Of a DNA stretch of 30,360 bases, positions 24,378 through 30,360 are shown in pieces (position 1 is the first letter of the stretch; each line of letters starts with the position of its first letter). The DNA is taken from the NCBI GenBank assembly GCA_019418025.1, contig DYCR01000027.1:1-30360 (forward strand). Reading direction: 5' to 3'. The notes under the pieces were generated by a model that saw only the letters and a program-made list of their open reading frames with translations, was not told the origin of the DNA and made no database searches. Made by a program: the position numbers and the translations under genes. The stretch is from Clostridiales bacterium (lineage in GTDB: Bacteria; Bacillota; Clostridia; Oscillospirales; Oscillospiraceae).

Positions 24378-24401
24378 AGCCCCCTCCATGCGGAGGGGGC
24401 T
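24378..24401 (+). terminator. Palindrome/terminator after degV (left copy)
   Basis: AGCCCCCTCC-atgc-GGAGGGGGCT, a 24-base palindrome 34 bases after the degV stop. It is identical to the copy at 24607-24630. Its T tail is weak (TTCAGCTTGTC). Confidence 0.75.
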
Positions 24402-24606
24402 TCAGCTTGTCAAACAGTCTGCCCGAGTTTGCCGCTTGAGCGGCAAAATAAAATAAAAATCATTTTCCACGGGGGCGTGTACCTCGGGGAAAATACTGCT
24501 CAGCCTGAGAGTGTAGAATTTTCCCGTCATTGACGGACAAATTATGCGCATGTCAGGCTGCAAAAATGCCTGAAAGCCCTGCAAGGGTTTTCGGGCAGTC
24601 TCAAAC
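24402..24606. repeat. Hairpin-rich non-coding island between two identical palindromes
   Basis: No gene is supported here. At least six small inverted repeats are packed into 205 bases: GCCGC/GCGGC (24431-24444), ATTTTCC/GGAAAAT (24462-24494), CTCA/TGAG (24499-24509), CCGTC/GACGG (24524-24536), CAGGC/GCCTG (24554-24572) and CCCT/AGGG (24577-24587). CAAACAG occurs near both ends (24411-24417 and 24602-24608), and CTGCCCG/CGGGCAG form an outer inverted pair. It may be a MITE/REP-like dispersed repeat or a structured RNA. I cannot compare it with other genomes. Confidence 0.5.
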
Positions 24607-24630
24607 AGCCCCCTCCATGCGGAGGGGGCT
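24607..24630 (-). terminator. Palindrome/terminator after the OB-fold lipoprotein gene (right copy)
   Basis: The same 24 bases as 24378-24401. On the minus strand it lies 17 bases after the lipoprotein stop codon. Confidence 0.75.
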
Positions 24631-24646
24631 GTTTTGACGTTTGGTG

Positions 24647-25387
24647 TTATTTTGCGGGGGTCACGGAGGTGATGTGGGGGTTGACACCCTCGTACCAGTA
24701 CAGGAAGCCCTCCATGTCGATCTTGTCGCCGACCTTCAGCGCCTTGACGGCGTTGTAAACATCGGTTGTGTTGTCGCAGAGGTAGGACTCAACGGCGAAG
24801 GTGTAGGTCTGACCGTTCAGGGAGACGTTGAAATAGAGGTCATCGCCATCCTGACCGGAGCCGTCCCATTTGTACAGGTAAGGAACCTGCTCACCCTCGG
24901 GAGACTGGCTGGCCTCGACGGTCATGCCCTTGAAGGCTGCCAGCTGGTTCTGGTGCCGGATCAGCTCGTCGGTACCCAGCAGTGCAGTGACGTCCACGGG
25001 TGAAGCCACGTAGCTGCCCTCGAGGATCTCAAAGGTGGCATCCATGATCTCGATCTCGCCGGACCATTCTGCCTTGTAGCCGGTCACCTTCACCTTGGTG
25101 CCGACCTGAAGCTTGTCGTAATCTTCCTTGGAGCATGCCATGTTGTACACGAAGTATGCGCCGTCGGCATCCTGTGTGTAGATGGTGGCCTTATCCTCCC
25201 ACCATGCCTGCTTTGCCTGAACATATGCCTCGATGGTCACCTGAGTGTCCACCGGAGCTTCAGCATACTCCTGATAGGTCATAACGCCCTCGGATTTCTT
25301 GCTGGGGTCGTCCTTCTGTCCGGCAGAGCAGCCGAACATGGACAGGGCAAGAACGGAGGACAGGATCAGTGCAACGATTTTTTTCAT
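24647..25387 (-). CDS. Lipoprotein with two OB-fold-like domains
   Basis: A 246-residue secreted lipoprotein. The signal peptide ends in the lipobox SMFGC (Cys about 20). Residues about 45-125 look like an OB fold (VDTQVTIEAYVQAKQAWW, ATIYTQDADGAYFVYNM, LQVGTKVKVTGYKAEWSGEIEI), and about 150-240 repeat the theme (AAFKGMTVEASQ, DLYFNVSLNGQTYTFAVESYL, LKVGDKIDMEGFLYWYEGVNP). Such OB folds occur in secreted nucleases and in many small lipoproteins of unknown role. The start at 25387 is chosen because AGAGGA lies seven bases upstream; the ATG six bases earlier is too close to that site. It has its own promoter, downstream of the ABC importer operon. The function is unknown. Confidence 0.85.
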   Translation of the reverse strand: MKKIVALILSSVLALSMFGCSAGQKDDPSKKSEGVMTYQEYAEAPVDTQVTIEAYVQAKQAWWEDKATIYTQDADGAYFVYNMACSKEDYDKLQVGTKVKVTGYKAEWSGEIEIMDATFEILEGSYVASPVDVTALLGTDELIRHQNQLAAFKGMTVEASQSPEGEQVPYLYKWDGSGQDGDDLYFNVSLNGQTYTFAVESYLCDNTTDVYNAVKALKVGDKIDMEGFLYWYEGVNPHITSVTPAK

Positions 25388-25428
25388 AATCATTCCTCTT
25401 TTCGATTATTGTGTTTTCCACTAGGGAC

Positions 25429-25456
25429 ATTATACTCCGAAAAAATAAGAAATCAA
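25429..25456 (-). promoter_or_regulatory. Promoter of the OB-fold lipoprotein gene
   Basis: On the minus strand TTGATT (25456-25451), 16 bases, perfect TATAAT (25434-25429). It sits between the end of the importer operon and the lipoprotein, with no clear terminator before it, so read-through from the operon is possible. Confidence 0.7.
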
Positions 25457-25469
25457 TGGAATCGTGGGG

Positions 25470-27077
25470 TTATTTCCCATTTTTCTTTTTGCATTTTTGA
25501 AATATGGAATAACCCACAATGCCGCCCCATGCAACGGCAAGGGAACTGAGCAGAATCACCGAAGTCCGTGGCAATCTGCCCAAATCCGACCGATCGACCG
25601 AGGACAGGGGATCGCTGCCGCCGATCTGATCCAGACGGTACAGCGAGGAGATATCATCATACAGCCGGTCGAAATATGCCGCATCAACGGTTTCGCTGCG
25701 CCGGACGGATTTGGCGGTGTTTTCGATCAGCTGTCCGGCAGCATCCCGCAGGGACGCAGAGCCGTTGAACACGGGGGTCACAAAGGTGTTGTCCATGTTT
25801 TCCATCAGCATGCGGGAGGCCTTCAGCTTCACGTCATAGTAAAGCGCATTGTCCTCTCCGGCACGGGACAGGTAGTCCAGATATCGGGGGTCCTGCTGGG
25901 CCTTTGCGGTCACCGGCACATATCCCTCCGTCTGAGCATAGGCGATCTGCACATCATTTGTCAGCAGATACTGTGCAAAAAGCCAAGATGCCAGAACCTC
26001 CTGAGGGTCGTCCTTGTTGAACACACAAACAGACGGGCCCTGAGAGATCATCATGGGATTTTCCGGATCGAGCTGAGGGACGGGGCGGACCTCGGTTTCA
26101 AATGCAACCAGCTTGTCCTGACTGATGTCGGAAAGGGGGGCGTCGGTCCCCATCCATGTGGCACCGGCAGTGGAGTCGATGGCAAAGATGCACTGACCTG
26201 CATTCAGAAAGTTGGCAGGGTAGCTGGAGATCTTGAAGGTGGAGAAGGCTCCGGTTTTCACGTGGTCGGCTACGGTTTTCAGGATCTCTCTGGTGGTGTC
26301 GTTAAAGATCCGGATCTGGCCTGAGTCGGTGGAGTATTCACCGCCGGACTGGCGCAGGAGCTGGATCATCATGTTGTCGGTGGATTTGTAGATGAAGGGG
26401 ATCATGACGGGCTGACCGTTCAGCAGATAATTGCCGGATGCATCCTGACGGGTGGCTGCCTCGGATACCTCCCAGATGAAATCCCACGTGAGAGTGTCGG
26501 GCAGGGTGTAGCCCAGTGCCTCCACATAGGTCTTGTTGATATAGCAGGCCTCGGTAGAGCGCATATAGGGGATGGCATAGTAATGACCGGAGAAGCTGCA
26601 TTCCTCTAAAAACTGGGGGATGATCTCTGACGTGGTTGGGGCATCGAACCGGACATCGCTGCCGCCGAGACCGTAGCGCTCATGGGTCAGCAGCTGATCC
26701 AGAGGAACAACGCTGTTGCTTCCGCTGGAGTAGGTGGCGATGTGATCGGGGTAGGTTATGCACACGTTTGGCGTCGTGTTTGTGGAAATATTTGTGATGA
26801 CATCGTTGTAGATTTTGCCGTAATCCGTGTAAAGCCGGAGATTCACATGGATATTCGGGTAGATCTCCTCAAAACGCTCAATTGCCTGTTCATAAATTTT
26901 CGTCTGGGTCTTGTTGGTGTCGTTTTTGGCCCAGAAGGTGATCTCGTAATCTCTGGTGGTATCAAAGTCCTGCGGAATGACGAAGGCATCCAAGCCTCGG
27001 GAGCCGTGACATGCACTCAGCCCGAAAAGCAGGGAAAAAGCCAGAATCAGGCACACAGAAATGCGCAGCTTTTTCAT
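25470..27077 (-). CDS. ABC importer substrate-binding lipoprotein with C-terminal membrane helix
   Basis: A 535-residue family 1 (MsmE/UgpB-like) solute-binding protein. The signal peptide has the lipobox GLSAC, then YEITFWAKNDTNKTQTKIYEQAIERFEEIYPNI, typical of this family, and the ligand-cleft region HYYAIPYMRSTEACYINKTYVEALG. Unusually, the protein ends with a membrane helix (about residues 505-525, SVILLSSLAVAWGGIVGYSIF) and a basic KCKKKNGK tail, so both ends would be membrane-attached. The start at 27077 overlaps the permease stop (ATGA). A longer in-frame extension to 27341 is an artefact inside the permease. The ligand is probably a sugar, oligosaccharide or glycerol phosphate. Confidence 0.9.
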   Translation of the reverse strand: MKKLRISVCLILAFSLLFGLSACHGSRGLDAFVIPQDFDTTRDYEITFWAKNDTNKTQTKIYEQAIERFEEIYPNIHVNLRLYTDYGKIYNDVITNISTNTTPNVCITYPDHIATYSSGSNSVVPLDQLLTHERYGLGGSDVRFDAPTTSEIIPQFLEECSFSGHYYAIPYMRSTEACYINKTYVEALGYTLPDTLTWDFIWEVSEAATRQDASGNYLLNGQPVMIPFIYKSTDNMMIQLLRQSGGEYSTDSGQIRIFNDTTREILKTVADHVKTGAFSTFKISSYPANFLNAGQCIFAIDSTAGATWMGTDAPLSDISQDKLVAFETEVRPVPQLDPENPMMISQGPSVCVFNKDDPQEVLASWLFAQYLLTNDVQIAYAQTEGYVPVTAKAQQDPRYLDYLSRAGEDNALYYDVKLKASRMLMENMDNTFVTPVFNGSASLRDAAGQLIENTAKSVRRSETVDAAYFDRLYDDISSLYRLDQIGGSDPLSSVDRSDLGRLPRTSVILLSSLAVAWGGIVGYSIFQKCKKKNGK

Positions 27078-27940
27078 CCTTTCAGACCTCCTCTCGACAC
27101 GCCCTCCATGATCTTGTTCCGGAAGAGCAAAAACAGGAGGATCAGCGGCAGGGAAACCACCACCACCGCAGCCATCATGGCCGGGATGTTCTCCCGCCCG
27201 AAGCCGTTTTCCCGAATGGACTGGATGCCGTTGGATACCAGAAACAGCGACTCCTTGTCGGTGATCAGCCGGGGCCATACATAGGAGTTCCAGCACTCGA
27301 TGATCTTCAGGATGGTGATGGTGATGATGGTGGGTCTGCAAATGGGGATCATGACCTTGAACAGGAATTTCAGATCGGAGGTCCCGTCCACCTTTGCCGC
27401 ATAGTAGAGCTGATCGGGGACCTGTGAGAAGTTTTCCTTCAGCAGGTAGATATAAAACACAGAGGTCACCGAGGGGAGGATCAGTCCCAGAAAGGTGTTG
27501 CGCAGATCCCAGTCGGTGACGGTCACGAAATTTGTGATGATGACCAGCTCGCCGGGAATGATCATCAGCGACAGCAGCAGGGTGAATGCCAGATCCTTGC
27601 CCTTGAAATTCAGCCGTGCAAAGGCGAATGCCGCCAAAATCGTGACAAACAGCATGATGGCGGTGGTTGCAAGGGAAAAGATCACCGTGTTGACGAAGTA
27701 CCGCCCAAGGGGCACATCGGTGAAGGCCTGCACATAGTTTTCCAAGGTGGGGGACAGGGTGTACAGCTGTGGCACATATTCAGAGTTGTATGCGCCGTAG
27801 CCCTTCAGTGAGGACAGGATCATCCAGTAAAAGGGAAACAGCACGATCAGCGCCCAGAGGGTCAAAAATGCGTAGGTCATAATGCGCAGTGGCTTTGACC
27901 GGATCAGGGGCGAGCTATCAGGTTTTGTTCGTTTTGCCAT
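27074..27940 (-). CDS. ABC importer permease, MsmG/UgpE type
   Basis: A 288-residue permease with six predicted membrane segments (YAFLTLWALIVLFPFYWMIL first). The EAA loop that docks on the ATPase reads LYYAAKVDGTSDLKFLFKVMIPICRPTI. It forms a heterodimer with the permease encoded upstream. The start is preceded by AGGAA, nine bases after the previous stop codon, and its stop overlaps the binding-protein start by four bases, so the operon is tightly coupled. The C-terminus is close to the family norm. Confidence 0.94.
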   Translation of the reverse strand: MAKRTKPDSSPLIRSKPLRIMTYAFLTLWALIVLFPFYWMILSSLKGYGAYNSEYVPQLYTLSPTLENYVQAFTDVPLGRYFVNTVIFSLATTAIMLFVTILAAFAFARLNFKGKDLAFTLLLSLMIIPGELVIITNFVTVTDWDLRNTFLGLILPSVTSVFYIYLLKENFSQVPDQLYYAAKVDGTSDLKFLFKVMIPICRPTIITITILKIIECWNSYVWPRLITDKESLFLVSNGIQSIRENGFGRENIPAMMAAVVVVSLPLILLFLLFRNKIMEGVSRGGLKG

Positions 27941-27949
27941 ATTGGTTCC

Positions 27950-28843
27950 TCATTCATAGTGGACATGCTTTTTGCTGACCAGAAGATTGATGCAGGTGAT
28001 GGTCAGCACGATCGCAAACAGGATGATCGCGGCAGCAGAGGCAAAGGACGGATAGCCGCCGCTGTTGCCGTAGAGCATATCGTAGACATACCCCACGATG
28101 GTGTTCATGCCCGCTCCGTTCAAATCCGTGCCGAACAGGGCCACCGCGTCGCTGTATGCCTTGAATGCGCCGATAAATCCGGTGATCACCAGATAAAACA
28201 GAGACGGGGAGATCATGGGCAGGGTGATCCTTGTGAAAATGCGCAGACGTGAAGTGCCGTCGATCCTGGCAGCGTTATAGTAGTTTTGATTCACGGAGGC
28301 CAAAGCACTGGTGAGGATCAGGACCTTGAAGGGCATGACCACCCACACGGTATAGATGCACAGCACCGTCATTTTTGCCCAATAGGGACCATCGATAAAG
28401 TCCACGGGTCCGGCACCGAACCAGGAAAGGATCAGGTTGACGAATCCGTCGGTGTAGGGAGTTTTCTTGAACAGGATCATGAAAACCAGACCTACGGCCA
28501 GAGTGTTGGTGACATAGGGCAGGAAATAGACCGTCTGGTAGAGTCGGCGCAGGGGCCTGACAGAGCTGAGTCCCACCGAAAGCAGCAGCGCAAGCAGGGT
28601 GGACAGGGGCACCGTGATGATGACCAGAAGGAAGGTGTTTTTGACGGCCTGCAAAAAATAGGGGTCGCGCAGGACGTAGGAATAGTTGAACAGTCCGATG
28701 CCCTGATGGGTCTGGGAGGCGAAATTGTAGCCCTCCTCCAGAGAGTAGATGAGGACATCGATCAGGGGGTAGATCAGGAACACGCCGAGAAATACGATGG
28801 CCGGCAGCAGGTACAGCCAGCCCTTTAAACTGTGTTTATCCAT
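27950..28843 (-). CDS. ABC importer permease, MsmF/UgpA type
   Basis: A 297-residue permease with six membrane segments (GWLYLLPAIVFLGVFLIYPLIDVLIYSL first, the usual start of this family). The EAA loop is YYNAARIDGTSRLRIFTRITLPMISPSL. It pairs with the next permease. The start at 28843 (MDKHSLKGW) lies six bases from GGGAG; a TTG at 28861 that overlaps the ATPase gene lacks such spacing. It begins 14 bases after the ATPase stop. Confidence 0.94.
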   Translation of the reverse strand: MDKHSLKGWLYLLPAIVFLGVFLIYPLIDVLIYSLEEGYNFASQTHQGIGLFNYSYVLRDPYFLQAVKNTFLLVIITVPLSTLLALLLSVGLSSVRPLRRLYQTVYFLPYVTNTLAVGLVFMILFKKTPYTDGFVNLILSWFGAGPVDFIDGPYWAKMTVLCIYTVWVVMPFKVLILTSALASVNQNYYNAARIDGTSRLRIFTRITLPMISPSLFYLVITGFIGAFKAYSDAVALFGTDLNGAGMNTIVGYVYDMLYGNSGGYPSFASAAAIILFAIVLTITCINLLVSKKHVHYE

Positions 28844-28857
28844 GTGCAGCTCCCGAT

Positions 28858-29961
28858 TCAAGCCAGTGTGACAGGCAGGCGCGCCCCGGTCTTGCTGTCA
28901 AACAGGAACACCTTGCGGGGGTTCAGGCGGAAGGATACCGACGAAAGACCTGCCTCCACGGCGCTGTCGGAATCGATGATCGAGCGCAGGGTGCCGCTTT
29001 CGCAGGCAGGATGGGCGGAAACGACGGTGATGTCCCGACCCATGACCTCAAGGGACTTCATCCGGCAGTGAAGGGGACCGGCTTTGTCCAGTTCAAATCC
29101 CTCCGGCCGGATGCCGACGGTGACTGCTTGATCGGCAAGCCCCTTGCAGCTGAGGACTGCATCGGCCCCGATATAAAGTGTCTCGTGCTTGACTGAGCCG
29201 GAAAATACATTGATAGGGGGTGTCCCCAGAAACTTGGCGGCAAAGAGATTGGCCGGATCGTCGTAGACCGCCTGAGGCGGACCCACCTGCTGAATGGAGC
29301 CGCCGTTCATCAGGACGATGGTGTCCGAGATACTCATGGCCTCCTCCTGATCGTGGGTGACAAAGACGGTGGTGATGCCCGTTTCGTTCTGAATGCGGCG
29401 CAGCTCCTCCCGGGTTTGCAGCCGCAGCCGTGCGTCCAGATTGGACAGGGGCTCGTCCAAAAGCAGGATGCGTGGCATCTTGACCAGAGCCCGGGCAATG
29501 GCGACACGCTGCTGCTGACCGCCGGACAGCTCACCGGGCTTGCGGTCCATCAGGTCCTGAATCTGCACCAGTTTGGCTGCGGCATCGGCCTTTTCCAGTC
29601 TCTGGGCCTTGGTCAGCTTCTGCTCGCCCTTCAGATTTTCCAGAGGGAAGGTGATATTCTGACGGACCGTCAGGTGGGGGTAGAGGGCATAGTTCTGAAA
29701 GACAAGGCCCACCCCTCTTTTTTCCGGAGGGAGGTCGGTGATATCGTCATCGCCGAAGAAGATCCTGCCGCCGGTGGGCTGCACCAGACCGGACAGCAGA
29801 TTCAGCGTGGTGCTTTTTCCGCAGCCCGAGGGACCCAGAAGGCCGACTAATTTCCCATCGGGGATCTCCAGTGTGAAGTCGTTCACGGCGGTGATGGGGG
29901 CGGAGGACCTTTTGTTTCGGTTTGGGTATGTTTTCGTCACATTTTGCAGTAGGACTCTCAT
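28858..29961 (-). CDS. ABC importer ATPase, MsmX/UgpC type
   Basis: A 367-residue ATPase that powers the importer encoded downstream. It has Walker A GPSGCGKSTT, the Q loop LVFQNYALYPHLTV, the signature LSGGQQQRVAIARAL, Walker B ILLLDEPLSNLDARL and the H loop VFVTHDQEEA; residues about 240-367 form the TOBE/OB regulatory region typical of the sugar/glycerol-phosphate class. The start at 29961 (MRVLLQNVTKTY) has AAGGAA upstream; an in-frame extension to 30138 crosses the promoter and terminator, so it is rejected. It is the first gene of a four-gene operon, with the binding protein last. Many bacteria share one such ATPase among several importers. Confidence 0.95.
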   Translation of the reverse strand: MRVLLQNVTKTYPNRNKRSSAPITAVNDFTLEIPDGKLVGLLGPSGCGKSTTLNLLSGLVQPTGGRIFFGDDDITDLPPEKRGVGLVFQNYALYPHLTVRQNITFPLENLKGEQKLTKAQRLEKADAAAKLVQIQDLMDRKPGELSGGQQQRVAIARALVKMPRILLLDEPLSNLDARLRLQTREELRRIQNETGITTVFVTHDQEEAMSISDTIVLMNGGSIQQVGPPQAVYDDPANLFAAKFLGTPPINVFSGSVKHETLYIGADAVLSCKGLADQAVTVGIRPEGFELDKAGPLHCRMKSLEVMGRDITVVSAHPACESGTLRSIIDSDSAVEAGLSSVSFRLNPRKVFLFDSKTGARLPVTLA

Positions 29962-30009
29962 AAGATACCATTCCTTTTTCTTATCATGCCATAAGCACAT
30001 ACTTGCTCC

Positions 30010-30038
30010 ATTATATTCTTTTTTGATGGGTAATGCAA
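30010..30038 (-). promoter_or_regulatory. Promoter of the ABC importer operon
   Basis: On the minus strand TTGCAT (30038-30033), 17 bases, perfect TATAAT (30015-30010), about 45 bases before the ATPase start. Confidence 0.8.
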
Positions 30039-30102
30039 GGCAATGGGCGGATTTTGTGAAGGCACCGTATCGGGGGCGATCGAAAAAGCGGTGGACGGAG
30101 AT

Positions 30103-30136
30103 AAAAATCCCCCGCAGCGGATGCTGCGGGGGGATC
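30103..30136 (-). terminator. Terminator after the M23 peptidase gene
   Basis: Arms CCCCCGCAGC / GCTGCGGGGG with loop GGAT, followed on the minus strand by ATTTTTAT. Confidence 0.9.
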
Positions 30137-30149
30137 AAGGACTCGGTAT

Positions 30150-30360
30150 TTACAGGTAATTCATGGGGTTGACGTCGCTGCCGTTGTACATCAGCGTAAA
30201 GTGCAGATGGGGACCGCTGGAGTTGCCGGTAGAGCCGACGTAACCGATCAGCTGACCTTGGCTGACGTACTCACCCTGAGACACCACGTAGTAAGCCATG
30301 TGGGCATAGAGGCTGGAGTAGCCGTCGCCGTGATTGATGACAACGTGGTTGCCGTAGGAG
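30150..30360 (-). CDS. M23 family peptidase (LytM type), C-terminal part only
   Basis: Seventy residues are visible, and the gene continues past the right edge. The zinc-peptidase signature is unmistakable: YGNHVVINHGDGYSSLYAHM, then GQLIGYVGSTGNSSGPHLHF with the metal-binding HxH, ending MYNGSDVNPMNYL. M23 enzymes cut peptide cross-links of peptidoglycan; many are secreted and have coiled-coil or LysM parts before this domain, which cannot be seen here. A strong terminator follows. Confidence 0.93.
   Translation of the reverse strand, partial: SYGNHVVINHGDGYSSLYAHMAYYVVSQGEYVSQGQLIGYVGSTGNSSGPHLHFTLMYNGSDVNPMNYL

Noticed and set aside
24378..24630. A CRISPR array
   Set aside because: There are only two copies of the palindrome, 205 bases apart, with no regular spacers and no cas genes.
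27078..27341. An N-terminal extension of the solute-binding protein with a run of histidines
   Set aside because: It overlaps the permease gene in another frame. The lipoprotein signal peptide begins at 27077, with an ATGA overlap typical of coupled genes.
29962..30138. A longer N-terminus for the ABC ATPase
   Set aside because: The extension crosses a perfect promoter and the M23 terminator and is not similar to the family.

Overview
The window looks like part of the chromosome of an anaerobic, spore-forming-lineage Bacillota, most likely class Clostridia and perhaps the Oscillospirales. This rests on a spo0A gene, strong AGGAGG-type ribosome binding sites, clostridial versions of PRPP synthetase and Mgl transporter genes, and moderately GC-rich coding DNA with AT-rich promoters. 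The family placement is inference. I see no phage, integrase, transposase, CRISPR array, tRNA or rRNA.

Layout. (1) 1-4068 (-): a very large secreted protein cut by the left edge, with NPCBM, transglutaminase-like, F5/8C and Ig-like regions and a Pro-rich tail. (2) 4282-7326 (-): a two-gene peptidase operon, oligoendopeptidase F then M18 aminopeptidase. (3) 7608-8387 (+): spo0A with its own promoter and a 0A box. (4) 8431-10486 (-): cysteine desulfurase, IscU and an IscR-like Rrf2 regulator, behind a promoter whose -35 sits inside an inverted repeat. (5) 10716-12589 (-): a translationally coupled PadR / DUF1700-type membrane protein / DUF4097 cassette with a probable autoregulatory operator. 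(6) 12890-17169 (+): a galactose-type mglBAC transporter operon ending in a small membrane protein with one InlB B-repeat. (7) 17256-18404 (-): PRPP synthetase, convergent with mgl across a shared UUCG-loop terminator. (8) 18862-19461 (-): a free-standing CBM9-like protein. (9) 19808-21025 (-) and 21470-23248 (+): divergent iron alcohol dehydrogenase and oleate hydratase. (10) 23456-24343 (+): a DegV fatty-acid-binding protein. (11) 24344-24646: a hairpin-rich island bounded by two identical 24-nt palindromes. (12) 24647-25387 (-): a twin OB-fold lipoprotein. (13) 25470-29961 (-): a four-gene ABC importer operon (ATPase, two permeases, substrate-binding lipoprotein with a C-terminal membrane helix). 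(14) 30150-30360 (-): the C-terminal end of an M23 peptidase.

Biologically this is a housekeeping and nutrient-acquisition region: sugar uptake (mgl and the second ABC importer), peptide breakdown, Fe-S cluster assembly, nucleotide precursor synthesis and fatty-acid handling (oleate hydratase next to DegV). I found no obvious wholly new multi-gene system. The most promising leads are a block shared at nearly the same distance upstream of the mglB and oleate hydratase promoters, the InlB-repeat membrane protein tied to mglC, and the palindrome-bounded hairpin island. Convincing sigma-A-like promoters, nearly all with 17-bp spacers, precede most operons and helped decide the starts.
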